Source: Segatella copri
GTDB taxonomy: Bacteria > Bacteroidota > Bacteroidia > Bacteroidales > Bacteroidaceae
Direction: 5' to 3'
Length of the DNA: 64,000 nt
Assembly (NCBI RefSeq): GCF_949820605.1
Contig: NZ_CATKVU010000006.1
Coordinates: 2,367,001-2,431,000, forward strand
Shown here: in pieces, positions 18,086 to 28,146 of the stretch
Layout of the letters: every line of letters starts with the position of its first letter
How positions within the stretch are numbered: the stretch's first letter is position 1
Translations under genes and position numbers: made by a program
The notes under the pieces: model-generated
Databases searched by the model: none
The model's input: the letters and a program-made list of their open reading frames with translations, nothing else
Told to the model about the DNA's origin: nothing

Positions 18086-20482
18086 CTATCTGTTCAGTTC
18101 CTTGATGATTTTCTCCAGATTGTCAAGCTGGCGGGCATCCACTTTCACATCTACCAGATTTCCTCCCTTGTCGAAGAGGCGATAGGATGGGAAGGAGTGA
18201 ATGTTGAGATAATTCTCGATGGCACTCTGCTGAGCCGCTGGCAAATTGTAGTGGACGATATTGTCGCCAACCAGATTATTCCGTTTGATGAGATTTTTCC
18301 ATGACTCTTCAGGACTATTGCTTACCATATAAAGATATACCACATCGTATGGCGCCAAGCGTTCGAACTCTTCCTTCGAATGGGCAAGAGCCATCTTGCA
18401 AGGGGCACACCAGATTCCCCAGACATCCAGCAATACAAGCTTTCCCTTATAAGGCTCCAATATATGGCGAAGAAGTTTCTCACCATCGCTCATATCCTGC
18501 GGAGCTGTCTTGATACTGGCAGTAATGTCACTGTTCTGCAAAGACAGGTACTTACGGTGTTCTGCCAATACTTTCTCCCTGAGAACTTCAGAACTGATAC
18601 TATGTTCTACCAGGTCAAGCCCATAACTATTGAGTGGCATAGCTAGTCTTTCCAACACATGAAGAATAGCCTTGGAGATGATGACATTTTTCTGCCGCTG
18701 GCTGCACCCCATGCTATCAGCTATATGCAGGGCATAATAAACATCGAGGAGAGGAGTCTCATCCTTAAGCATCTTGGCAATATCTTCTCTTCCAATGATA
18801 GCAGTAGCGCGCTTGGCAAGGGCTGAGTTGGAAAAAGCATTTCCTATTTTCTCCTGCTCCTTGGCATCTGTCGTCTGATATTGCTTGATAGTCATGCTAT
18901 CCAGATTCTTAGCCCATTGTTCCACCGTAGCAATTTCAGAATTTGTTATCGCAATATCCCCCTGAGCCTTGTGCTTTCTCAACAGTTCCGGATAATAATT
19001 GGTGAACAAGAATCCATAGGTCTTCCCCATGGGTGTACTGTACTTTAATCTTGCTTCCTGGTCGATGAGATCTTTTGTCAACATATTATAGTCACGAAAC
19101 TGAGTATAAGGCTGCGGAATCTCCTTCCATATTTTTTCCACTTGGCTCACATATTCCTGAGGGAAAACATTGTCTTTCACGTGATATGCTCCTTGCAAGA
19201 TATCCGTAGCATAAATGCAGAGAAGGTATTGAGCCGCATACTCCTGATAACATCTGGAAATAGATGCCGATTTTTCTATCTGTTTCCGTAAGTTCCCTTC
19301 AGCCTCCTTATATCTGGATTCAAGAATCTGCATCATCTCCTGGGCTGGAACCTTATTCTCAGACTTACCTGCATAGCCTGCGTTAATCATTGGGATAGGA
19401 TGCGCCAGCAGTTCGTTTTGCAAGCGACAGTTCTTACCCATGAAGATAGCATGTCCAACCTTGAAGTCATAAAGCAGATAATAGGTCTCACCCGGCTCCA
19501 ATACCGTGTTGACATAAGTATGTTTCCAGTCCATGAAAACCTCGGTAGAGTTGATGAGGGGTACTTTGATCTCAAATCTGCCAAGTGAATCGAGCTTGCT
19601 ATAATTACTCACTTCCTTGAATGTACAGAAAAGATCCTCATACTTCACACAATACTCCTGCCCTCTATCCCAAAGTTCCTTAGGCATATTTCTGAGCCAT
19701 CCCACAACAATAGCCGTATCGGGCTTGTTATGAGTATCCTTCAGACTTGTGGTCTCATCTTTCTGCGGATAATCCGGAAGGGTGGAAGTGGTAATGAGCG
19801 AATATTCGGCTTTCTTGCCGTTGATGCTCATCGTGCGCTTGCCATGTTGAGGTTTGTCGATGTTGACAGCCAGGTCGCTCTTGCCATCGGTAAGGATGAA
19901 AGAGTACTTATCGCCCTTCTGATTTTTCTGCTTGTATTGCCAGTAACGGCAGTCGTAGATGGCGAAATCATCGTAGAATCCTATCTCCCAATCGCCGGTC
20001 GCATCGTTTCGCCAAAGCGAGGAGAAGAGCTGTTTGATGCGGGTATCGATACTCTCGATGCCAAATATCTTGAAGTTCTCTTTGCCGTCACCTTCCAGGA
20101 AGTCAAACTTTCGGGTCTTCTTGGGGAGCGGTGCGAAATGGAAGACCACATCCTCCTTGCCTGAACTAAGCATATAGTGTTCTTCGTCAAGTTTCAGTCC
20201 ATCACAGCTCTTGACGAGATATTTCTTGCCATCAGCAAGAAGATAGGTTTCCTTCACAAACTTTACCCAATAGTGTGGGCGAAAAGTGATGTGCATGAAC
20301 ACTCGTGTTTCATCATCTGCGAATTCCACACGATAGATGTTGAGCTGAGATTGAAAAGGATCATTAAATAGCTGGTTCGATTCAGCTATCGGCTGTTCCC
20401 AGACAATAGGTTTCTTGCCATTCCCTGCCCAGCAAGTGCAGAGCCAGATGGCTGCGATAAGTACACAAAGGATTCTTTTCAT
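18086..20482 (-). CDS. Secreted TlpA-like thioredoxin-fold protein with large N-terminal region
   Basis: 798 residues with the signal peptide MKRILCVLIAAIWLCTCWAG. The last 150 residues form a TlpA/ResA-like thioredoxin domain with the redox motif WCAPC at about 691-695 and a cis-Pro motif HSFPSYRLF near 765. The preceding 640 residues are a beta-rich segment (about 25-230) and a long helical segment typical of the large TlpA-family periplasmic proteins of Bacteroidota. The likely role is disulfide exchange in the periplasm; the substrate is unknown. It starts 62 bp after the GH3 stop codon with no clear promoter or terminator between, so it may be read from the GH3 promoter. Confidence 0.8.
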   Translation of the reverse strand: MKRILCVLIAAIWLCTCWAGNGKKPIVWEQPIAESNQLFNDPFQSQLNIYRVEFADDETRVFMHITFRPHYWVKFVKETYLLADGKKYLVKSCDGLKLDEEHYMLSSGKEDVVFHFAPLPKKTRKFDFLEGDGKENFKIFGIESIDTRIKQLFSSLWRNDATGDWEIGFYDDFAIYDCRYWQYKQKNQKGDKYSFILTDGKSDLAVNIDKPQHGKRTMSINGKKAEYSLITTSTLPDYPQKDETTSLKDTHNKPDTAIVVGWLRNMPKELWDRGQEYCVKYEDLFCTFKEVSNYSKLDSLGRFEIKVPLINSTEVFMDWKHTYVNTVLEPGETYYLLYDFKVGHAIFMGKNCRLQNELLAHPIPMINAGYAGKSENKVPAQEMMQILESRYKEAEGNLRKQIEKSASISRCYQEYAAQYLLCIYATDILQGAYHVKDNVFPQEYVSQVEKIWKEIPQPYTQFRDYNMLTKDLIDQEARLKYSTPMGKTYGFLFTNYYPELLRKHKAQGDIAITNSEIATVEQWAKNLDSMTIKQYQTTDAKEQEKIGNAFSNSALAKRATAIIGREDIAKMLKDETPLLDVYYALHIADSMGCSQRQKNVIISKAILHVLERLAMPLNSYGLDLVEHSISSEVLREKVLAEHRKYLSLQNSDITASIKTAPQDMSDGEKLLRHILEPYKGKLVLLDVWGIWCAPCKMALAHSKEEFERLAPYDVVYLYMVSNSPEESWKNLIKRNNLVGDNIVHYNLPAAQQSAIENYLNIHSFPSYRLFDKGGNLVDVKVDARQLDNLEKIIKELNR

Positions 20483-20544
20483 AATTCGATTATTTTATTG
20501 GATTGATACTATTGAAAGCAGTATATATTAAAGTATACCGTTAC

Positions 20545-23151
20545 TTAATATTCAATAGAAACATCCAGTTTCTTCAAATCCTTATCAGCCGAACTGCTGC
20601 CGTAATAAACCTCATACTTTCCTGCCTTGGCACGGACGGTATTGGTTGCAGCATCGAAGAGTTCGAAGTTTCTGCTATCCAGCGTAATGACAGCCTCAGC
20701 AGTCTTTCCTGCCTTCACCTCCACTCTCTCGAAAGCCTTCAAGCTCTTCAATGGTCCTTCGGTATCGGCAGGATCCTTCACATATACCTGCACAATCTCG
20801 GTTCCATCTTTCTTTCCTACATTGCTTACCGGTACCTTCAGCGTTATCTTCTCACCCTTCTTCAGGATAGAGTTGGAAAGTGTAGCATCGCCAATACGGA
20901 AAGAAGTGTAGCTTAAACCATAACCGAATGGGAAGAGCGCATCGTTCATATAACGATAGGTTCTGCCCTTCATGCTGTAATCCTTGAAATCAGGCAACTG
21001 CTCTGAATTCTTATAGAACGTAATAGGCAACTTGCCGGCAGGATTGTACTCTCCGAAGAGTACACGAGCCACAGCCTCACCACCTTCCTGACCAGGATAC
21101 CAGGCCTGGAGAATGGCATCGCAACTCTCTGTCTCTGGAGTCAAGGCGATAGCCGAACCCGAACAGTTGACAAAGACAACCTTCTTGCCCGCCTCCTTCA
21201 AAGCCTTCAGGAAATTGCGCTGAACCTTAGGCAATTCGATGTTGGTGCGGTCACCACCCTTGAAGCCAGAAATCTCGATAGGCATTTCCTCACCTTCCAA
21301 CTGTGGAGAGATGCCACCTACGAAGACTACAGTCTCGCAATCCTTCAACTGCTTGAGCGAAGCCTGATAGTCGATAGGATTCTCATGACCGATATTGATC
21401 TTCATATCCGCATTATAGGTTGGCATTTCCGCATATCGTATTTCTATCTGATACTCCTTGCCTTTCACGCCCTCAAACTCGATGCGGGATTCTGCTGTGC
21501 GCCAATCGCTCTTCTCTGACTTTTTCTCACCATTCAGATAAACCTCATAATGACCGCAGGCAGCCACATCGAGCAATACCTTGGCGTTCTGCTTAGGACG
21601 GAATACGGTTTCATACTTGGCAGAAAAGCCCGTCAACTTCACATTGGGTGCAAACGAATGCTGACCATAGGTAGTTACCTGCACAGGATTCTTTTCCTGG
21701 GTGATGGTAACAGGCTTACCATTCATTTCACGATTGTTCCAGAAAGTGCCCTTAAAGCCCATCTTGCCATCCATGCTGCACTGGTCGAAGTAAGAATCCA
21801 ATGTCTGGTCGTTCACCAGGTCGCACCCTTTAAAGGTGACGACCTGTTTTTTCTTCAAACGACTCTTGATACCATCCAGGATGGTAATTGTCTGTCGTGG
21901 AGTACCATTATAGTTTCCCCACATCATCGGTTCGTTATCCACATTTGGTCCGATGAAAGCAATCTTCTTTACCTTTTTATCGAGAGGCAATACCTCATTC
22001 TTGTTTTGGAGCAGCGTCATGGTCTGCAGAGCCATATCGAGCGAGAGCTGGCGATGCGCCTTGCTGCAAAGCACAGATACAGGAATCTTCGACCATGATA
22101 CTATCTTGTTGTCATCCATCTCACCCAAGTCGAAACGACCTTCGAGCAGACGAATCACATGCTTATCAACTTCTTCTTCAGTCAAGGCACCATACTTCAC
22201 AGCCTCAGGCACCGATTTATATATATAATTAAATCCACATTCTACATCGGTTCCAGCCAATACACCCTTAGCTGCTGCATTTCTGGCATTGCTCGAAACC
22301 TTATGATTCTCCCAGAAATCAGTAACAGCACCACAGTCGGAAACTACCAGGTACTTGAATCCCCACTCATTCCTGAGAATCTGCTGCAAAAGGCGGGTGT
22401 TGCCGCAGCATGGTTCATCATCCCAACGCTGATAGGCACACATCACCTCACGCACCTTTGCATCCTGCACCAGTGATTTGAAGGCAGGCATATAAGTTTC
22501 CCAAAGGTCGCGCGGTGTAACATCGGTAATATTGTCTGTATGGCGAGCCCATTCTGGTCCGCTATGAATTGCATAGTGCTTGGCACAAGCCCAGAGTTTG
22601 CGGTATTTCGTATCTTCAGGTCCCTGCAATCCGCGCACCACGGCACATCCCATCCTACTGGTAAGATAAGGATCCTCGCCATAGGTTTCCTGTCCACGTC
22701 CCCAGCGAGGATCACGGAAGATATTCACGTTTGGAGTCCAGACAGAGAGGGCATGGAAACGGGTTACATCTCCTCCCTTCTGCTGCAGTTCATTCCATTT
22801 GGCACGCATCTCATCAGATGTTGCATCAAAGACTCTATACACCATTCTGTCGTTAAACGAAGCTGCCATTCCGATAGGTTCCGGAAAGACGGTTACATCT
22901 CCCATGTTCGCCACACCATGCAGCGCCTCGCTCCACCACTGGAATCTCTTGATTCCCAATCGCGGAATAGCCGGCGAATCATCCAGCATCAGAGAAGCTT
23001 TCTCTTCCAAAGTGAGACGACCACATAAATCTACCGCTCTCTCATGAGCCGAGAGAGCAGGATTCTGATAAGGCAACTGCTGAGCTGAGGCATTGCCGGA
23101 AGACATAGTTATCACAAACATCAAAGCTGCGTATATAACATTCTTGTTCAT
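20545..23151 (-). CDS. GH3 beta-xylosidase
   Basis: 868 residues with a signal peptide ending near ASAQ. It hydrolyses terminal beta-1,4-xylose from xylo-oligosaccharides, probably in the periplasm. Domains in order: GH3 N-terminal barrel (about 40-330) with nucleophile Asp272 in VVSDCGAV and substrate motifs RDPRWGRGQETYGEDP and KHYAIHSGPE; a C-terminal sandwich split by a PA14-like insertion (about 460-600); and a fibronectin III-like end (about 770-868). The WWSEALHGVA and RDPRWGRGQETYGEDP pattern is that of plant-type beta-xylosidases, also known from Prevotella Xyl3 enzymes. It has its own shared operator (23198-23251). The downstream TlpA-like gene may be in the same transcript. Confidence 0.9.
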   Translation of the reverse strand: MNKNVIYAALMFVITMSSGNASAQQLPYQNPALSAHERAVDLCGRLTLEEKASLMLDDSPAIPRLGIKRFQWWSEALHGVANMGDVTVFPEPIGMAASFNDRMVYRVFDATSDEMRAKWNELQQKGGDVTRFHALSVWTPNVNIFRDPRWGRGQETYGEDPYLTSRMGCAVVRGLQGPEDTKYRKLWACAKHYAIHSGPEWARHTDNITDVTPRDLWETYMPAFKSLVQDAKVREVMCAYQRWDDEPCCGNTRLLQQILRNEWGFKYLVVSDCGAVTDFWENHKVSSNARNAAAKGVLAGTDVECGFNYIYKSVPEAVKYGALTEEEVDKHVIRLLEGRFDLGEMDDNKIVSWSKIPVSVLCSKAHRQLSLDMALQTMTLLQNKNEVLPLDKKVKKIAFIGPNVDNEPMMWGNYNGTPRQTITILDGIKSRLKKKQVVTFKGCDLVNDQTLDSYFDQCSMDGKMGFKGTFWNNREMNGKPVTITQEKNPVQVTTYGQHSFAPNVKLTGFSAKYETVFRPKQNAKVLLDVAACGHYEVYLNGEKKSEKSDWRTAESRIEFEGVKGKEYQIEIRYAEMPTYNADMKINIGHENPIDYQASLKQLKDCETVVFVGGISPQLEGEEMPIEISGFKGGDRTNIELPKVQRNFLKALKEAGKKVVFVNCSGSAIALTPETESCDAILQAWYPGQEGGEAVARVLFGEYNPAGKLPITFYKNSEQLPDFKDYSMKGRTYRYMNDALFPFGYGLSYTSFRIGDATLSNSILKKGEKITLKVPVSNVGKKDGTEIVQVYVKDPADTEGPLKSLKAFERVEVKAGKTAEAVITLDSRNFELFDAATNTVRAKAGKYEVYYGSSSADKDLKKLDVSIEY

Positions 23152-23197
23152 TGTAATTACTATTAAGCTATTAGTATATTAAATTGTTATTTGCGCT

Positions 23198-23251
23198 GCA
23201 AAGATAAACAAAAAAGCAGAATACTACTTTATCACAAGTATCAAATACTTT
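23198..23251 (-). promoter_or_regulatory. Xylan operator/promoter B (GH3)
   Basis: Minus strand: AAAGTATTTGATAC, 7 nt, AAAGTA, 18 nt, TATCTTTGC. Same spacing as the other six sites. Confidence 0.82.
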
Positions 23252-23265
23252 ATATGATGTAACAC

Positions 23266-25769
23266 TTACAGCTGTATCTTTACAGCCTTTCCGTCATATT
23301 CCACACTCTTGTTTGCCTGCATAGGCTGATCGCCCGCTCCACTATTGGCATCCACCAGTACGATGTGGAATCTGCGATGTTGGAGCATTCCCTTATAGAT
23401 GCCCTTGCGTGGAGCGATGTTCAGGGTTCTGTCTGCTTCATTCCAAACAAACTGGATTTCAGAGAATTTTCCCTTCTCATAGTTGTAGTTGTCGCCCTCA
23501 TCCTCATAGAGTGTAAACGAACCGTCTGCACCTGGATAAACACGGATTTCCAACTCATCCCAAGGTTTCTCAGAACTATACTGAACTTCAGGACCGAATG
23601 GCAGGATGGTACCAGCCTTGATGAACACAGGCATGATGTCGATAGGACAAAGGCGCTGGATATCCTGACCGCCCTCATACTGGGCATTGCTCCAGAAATC
23701 ATACCATTTATTACCCTTTGGCAAGTAAACATTCACAGGCGCAGCTGCCTTCCTTACATCAGGATAGATGGTATGGCCCTTCTTCTCCTTATCCTTCCAG
23801 GTGTATAAAGGATCGGTTACCGGCTTCACCAGGATGTTGCGGCCGAAGAGATACTCATCGTTCAGACGGGAAGCCTTCTTGTCTGCCGCATAATCCATTA
23901 CCAGGGCACGCATCATGCTTCCGCTATTCTGTACACAGTCGCCAGCCGTACTGTAGATATAAGGCAAAAGTCGATAGCGCAGCTTGATGGCCTTAATCAT
24001 AGCATCATAAGCCCAGTCGCCCTGCTTTCCGAATTCATACAGTTCGCTTACCATCGGCGAAGAACAGTGGTTGCGCATCAATGGCATGAAGGTTCCCCAC
24101 TGCATCCAGCGGGTCTGCAATTCCTGAATGGCTGGATTCTTTGGATTCTGTTCAAACTCCCAGTAGAAGAAACCACCCAGGTCGGTGTTCCAGAATGGGA
24201 TACCGCAGAGCGAGAAGTTCAAGCCCGATGGAATCTGATTCTTCATCTCGTTCCAGGAAGCCAGCACATCACCGCTCCAGCAAATGGTGCCATAATGCTG
24301 AATACCGAGACTGCCGCTTCGGGTCATCTGGAGCGAACGCTTTGTGTCGCCCTTCATCGCTCTCTGGTGCTCATAGATGCTCTTGTTGTGCAACAATGGG
24401 AAGGCGTTCTTCACGCCCAACCATGAACCATCGAAGGTCTGATAGTTCTCATCGCCCGGCTTCTCAAAATGGTCTGGCTCCGTAGAATCGGTCCACCAGG
24501 CATCAAAACCCATCTGGTAGAGATGAGTAAGATACTTCCAGTAGAGGTTGCGAGCCTTCGGATTGAAGACATCGTATGGCATCACACCACTGTTTCTTGG
24601 CCACGTTTCAAAAGGAAGGAGGGCATTCATCTTCTTCAGTTCACGATACTGCTCTGTCCAAGGACCGAAACTAGCCCAGATGGAAATCATCAGATGGGCA
24701 TCGTTCTGGTGAACATACTTCACCATCTCTTCCGGACTCTTCAGGCGGGGTTCTCCCTGTGCCTTCATCTGCTTCATATCGGCAGGAAGATACTTGGCAT
24801 AGGCTGGGTCGCCCACCTTATTAATATAATATGGGTTCTGGAACTTCATCGCATTCCAGTTGGAGTCGCATCCCCAATACTGCCAGTCCTGCACAATGGC
24901 ATCAGTAGGAATCTTCAGTTCGTGATACTTGTCCAACACGCCAGCCAGTTCATCGCTGGTCTTATAGCGCTCACGGCATTGCCAGAAGCCCATCGCCCAT
25001 TTCGGGAACATTGTAGCCTGTCCGGTGAGTTCACGAATGCTGGCGATGACTCCATCCTGCGTACCATCCTTGTACATGAAATAGTAGTCGGCGCAGGTTC
25101 CCACTTCACTGGTAAAGGAAGTGCATGATGGCTGGTTGCTATTTTTCCTGCATTGTCCCAGTAAAGACCATAGCCCTTCTCACTGGTGAAATAAGGGATG
25201 GCAATGTAAGTGTTATGATTCCAGAGTTCAATATTCTGGCGGCCACGCTGATTCATATAAACATCACGCAACTGTCCCAGACCATAGATTGCCTCGTCAT
25301 CAGCAAGGCGGAAGTCCTGCTCTATGCGGTACTTGCCCTTATTGGCCTCATCCTTGCGAGCTTCCAGACGGGTCTTCGTATCGGTAAGCAGCAGTTTTCC
25401 ATCCTTCGAAAGGAAGCGGATTTCGCCAGTCTGCTGGTTCAGTTCGACGCAAATGAATTTAGATTTAACATTTACAACATCTCCATTTTCCTGTATCTGA
25501 ACATCCTTCAGCTGCTGAGGCTTCAAGATGACAGAATAGCTTTTCTTCTGAACAAGAGCACCAAGTCCGGCATCAGATTTCAAGATGCGGACGATGGATG
25601 GAGAATAGAATTCGATGGTTACATTCTGCTGAGCCACCTGACGGGTGATAGACTTGGCAGCCACACCTTTCTGGGTGCCTGCCACCTTTACGCTCTTGGC
25701 GCTGAGTTCACTTGGAACACCAACGGCAGCGATGCCCAAAATGGCAATGAAAGATAAATTCTTTAGCAT
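23266..25769 (-). pseudogene. GH31 alpha-xylosidase, broken by a single-base frameshift
   Basis: The two halves of one GH31 gene are in different frames. The N-terminal part (25769 to about 25147) has a signal peptide and runs to YGLYWDNAGK. The C-terminal part (from about 25141 to 23266) continues SNQPSCTSFTSEVGTCADYYF through the catalytic region with nucleophile Asp in WWTDSTEPD and acid/base region ICWSGDVLASW. Adding one base to the A5/T5 run at 25142-25146 joins them into about 834 residues of normal GH31 length. GH31 enzymes of xylan loci remove alpha-xylose. The mutation may be real, phase-variable or a sequencing error. Without correction the protein stops before the active site; an internal ATG at 25104 could start a 612-aa fragment without a signal peptide. 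Confidence 0.88.
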
Positions 25770-25917
25770 ACTTCTGTTTATTTTATTAGAGGGTTTATGA
25801 TTTGTACAGTTCCAAATATATAAGATAGTATTTCGACTGCAAAAGACTGCATCAAATCCATAGAAAGACAGGGATAATACGATTGGAACGCTTCTCGATT
25901 GTCAAATCATCATGAAT

Positions 25918-27408
25918 TTATTGTTGTCTGAAATTCCATTTAGAATTATCGCTGTTGAAATCGAAGGGAGCCAAGCCTGGGGTACAATCGCCGAGTGAAA
26001 CCAATGCCAGTTTCTCTTCAGTGCCTGACACTGCCTTCGGCATGATGCGATAGGTGCCATCGGTGAGCTGCTCGATGCGCCAAAGCTGGGCATCTTCACC
26101 CGTAAATTCAGGTTTGGCGATGACATCATGCTGAGCAGTTGCGGTAAGATAGCGAGTAGTGCCTTCTATGCAGATTTTATAATAAGGACCACCCAGATAA
26201 CCACCCTTTCCGGCAAGCATGATACTCCACTTCTGATGAGGACGGAACATATAATCGTTCATTCTCACCTTTACCTCGCCCTTAGGCCATTCTGCCTCTA
26301 CCTCCTTCAAGGTCTGAGGTTCGATATTCTTCAGAGGCTTGGTTGGCTTGATCCAGAAAGGTTCGATATCACGTTGCATTCTCACGAAATCTACGGCAAT
26401 CTCCAGGGCATAGCCTCTTCGTTCCGATTCTATCTCGTAGGTTCCGGCATGAAATTCATCACCAGCCACAGGCCAGTCGTTCTTCCACAACAAAGGACGG
26501 ATAGCCAATACGCTTCGTCCTCCCTGTCTGAAATCAGACTCATAGTGGAACGACATCTTTTCTACACCCTCTTCCTCAATATAGCGTCCGAAGTGACCGG
26601 GACCCGTCTTCAGATTATTGGCAGCAATCACCATCTTTCCACCGCCCTGCAACATCTCTCTGCCCACATTATCTACGTATGGACCGGTTATCTTTCGCGA
26701 ACGTCCCACCACGATATTGTAGGTAGAATTAGGACCATCGCAACAGGTGCCATGAGTGCCGAGAAGATAATACCAGCCGTTGCGGTAAATCAAATCAGTA
26801 GCTTCGCAGTCGATGGCGATATTGACGGGTTCGTTGCCTTCCATCCGCTTACCTGTCTTCCGGTCGAGTTCTACCAGACGGATAAATCCGAAATAGGTAC
26901 CATAGCTGAGCCAGAGTCTGCCGGTAGTAGGGTCGAGCAACAAGCCCGCATCAATGGCATCACAGTCTTCATCATCCAATGAAGAAGCTACCACCACTGG
27001 TTCAGTATATTTGAAATCAGGCGATTTCGGATCGAGCGTTTTGTTCCACATCGTCAGGACATCACCGCGATGACTGCCCCCCAATCCACCACCCGTAGCA
27101 CTGTAGGCTACAAGATAACGGTCGCCAATCTTCAACACATCAGGAGCCGCTCCTCTGCCGGGACGAACAGCACCACCCTGCCAGGTCCAGCCATCCTCCG
27201 ACCAGATTCCACCTTCACCCGTTCCAAAGGTATAATACTTTCCATCACACAGGGCAATAGTAGAAGGATCATGAATGAAAGGTTCGCCCACCTGGGCTTC
27301 TGCCTCGTAAGCAGAGGAAGACAACAAGGCAACCAAAGCTGCGGCATAAAGTTTCTGCTGAGCAGCAACCGGGCTAAAATATCTGAAAAATATATTGTTC
27401 TGTTTCAT
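25918..27408 (-). CDS. Secreted GH43 enzyme, arabinan/arabinoxylan type
   Basis: 496 residues from the ATG at 27408 (signal MKQNNIFFRYFSPVAAQQKLYAAALVALLSSSAYEAEA); a GTG at 27429 is possible but overlaps the previous stop. Propeller domain (about 40-330): catalytic Asp in FIHDPSTI, Asp in CDAIDAGLLLDP, Glu in DCEATDLIYRNGWYYLLGTHG. This loop pattern resembles endo-arabinanase-like subfamilies, so the enzyme may cut alpha-linked arabinose. The last 110 residues, with DAQLWRIEQLTDGTYRI, resemble a ricin-type carbohydrate-binding fold. It is coupled to the 234-aa gene upstream (20-bp gap) in the susCD operon. Confidence 0.85.
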   Translation of the reverse strand: MKQNNIFFRYFSPVAAQQKLYAAALVALLSSSAYEAEAQVGEPFIHDPSTIALCDGKYYTFGTGEGGIWSEDGWTWQGGAVRPGRGAAPDVLKIGDRYLVAYSATGGGLGGSHRGDVLTMWNKTLDPKSPDFKYTEPVVVASSLDDEDCDAIDAGLLLDPTTGRLWLSYGTYFGFIRLVELDRKTGKRMEGNEPVNIAIDCEATDLIYRNGWYYLLGTHGTCCDGPNSTYNIVVGRSRKITGPYVDNVGREMLQGGGKMVIAANNLKTGPGHFGRYIEEEGVEKMSFHYESDFRQGGRSVLAIRPLLWKNDWPVAGDEFHAGTYEIESERRGYALEIAVDFVRMQRDIEPFWIKPTKPLKNIEPQTLKEVEAEWPKGEVKVRMNDYMFRPHQKWSIMLAGKGGYLGGPYYKICIEGTTRYLTATAQHDVIAKPEFTGEDAQLWRIEQLTDGTYRIMPKAVSGTEEKLALVSLGDCTPGLAPFDFNSDNSKWNFRQQ

Positions 27409-27428
27409 AACTTTCTTTATTGATTGCA

Positions 27429-28133
27429 CTACTTCACGTGAATAGACAGGTTTCTGACAGGCTTGCCCTGTCCGTCGATGAATCGGACACAGAAGTCGCT
27501 CATACCAGGACCATTGATTACCGCACCACGAAGGATATTCCTACCTTTCTTCAAGGTAAGCTTCTTAGAAACCACATCATCGCGAACCATTCTTCGGTCG
27601 CCTTCGAGCATCACCGCCTCCTCACCATTGAGCCACCACATGGACGCACCATTCGAGCCAACAGACAAGCGGACGTCTTTCATCTCCTCAGGGCAATCGA
27701 TAATGGTAACCGCCCAGAACAAGACACCATACTTGGGTTTCTTAAACGAAGTGGCGAAACGGAAGAGCTTCACATTAAACAGTTTACTGTCCAGCGCATG
27801 CCATTTCAGTTTTTCCTTGCCCACCTTCACGACGGCTCCATCCTTAGGAACTGTTTCCATCTGTTTAGGGAAATACTGCGTATGGAATATCTCCTTCAGA
27901 TAAGAATCAGTAAAAACGACATTGCTCTTGACCGGCATAGAGATGGGCTCCAGGAGCAACCATCTCTGAATAAAGCCAGCCGCATTAGGCATGACAGCCT
28001 GCTTCCCGACTGGTCCGAAATAAGGATTGATGTCTGCAGGTAAATTCCTATTTTGAGCATCCGCAGAGGAATGCCCAAAAAGGAATACACATAAACAAAA
28101 CAATCTAACTATTTTATTGAAAATGTTGTACAT
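27429..28133 (-). CDS. Secreted protein of unknown function in the xylan operon
   Basis: 234 residues with a signal peptide ending at about SSADAQ. I do not recognise a named family. Visible features: an N-terminal segment GFIQRWLLLEPI, and a C-terminal jelly-roll-like half with SVGSNGASMWWLNGEEAV and VSKKLTLKKGRNILRGAVIN. These resemble accessory beta-sandwich domains that display a small-ligand or sugar site in larger glycosidases and esterases. No catalytic triad or dyad is obvious. It lies 13 bp after the GH43-GH8 gene and just before a GH43, so a role in xylan binding or as an esterase/lyase accessory is likely but inferred. Confidence 0.7.
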   Translation of the reverse strand: MYNIFNKIVRLFCLCVFLFGHSSADAQNRNLPADINPYFGPVGKQAVMPNAAGFIQRWLLLEPISMPVKSNVVFTDSYLKEIFHTQYFPKQMETVPKDGAVVKVGKEKLKWHALDSKLFNVKLFRFATSFKKPKYGVLFWAVTIIDCPEEMKDVRLSVGSNGASMWWLNGEEAVMLEGDRRMVRDDVVSKKLTLKKGRNILRGAVINGPGMSDFCVRFIDGQGKPVRNLSIHVK

Positions 28134-28146
28134 AGACTATTCATTA

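Noticed and set aside
20530..20544. AAAGTATACCGTTAC on the plus strand, similar to the operator half-site
   Set aside because: It has an inserted base, no second half-site 7 nt on, and no -7 box; it faces into the GH3 gene end and is probably chance.
24915..25104. GH31 as two overlapping separate genes
   Set aside because: The two parts are the consecutive halves of one family domain and join after a one-base correction; the overlapping ends have no homology to anything.
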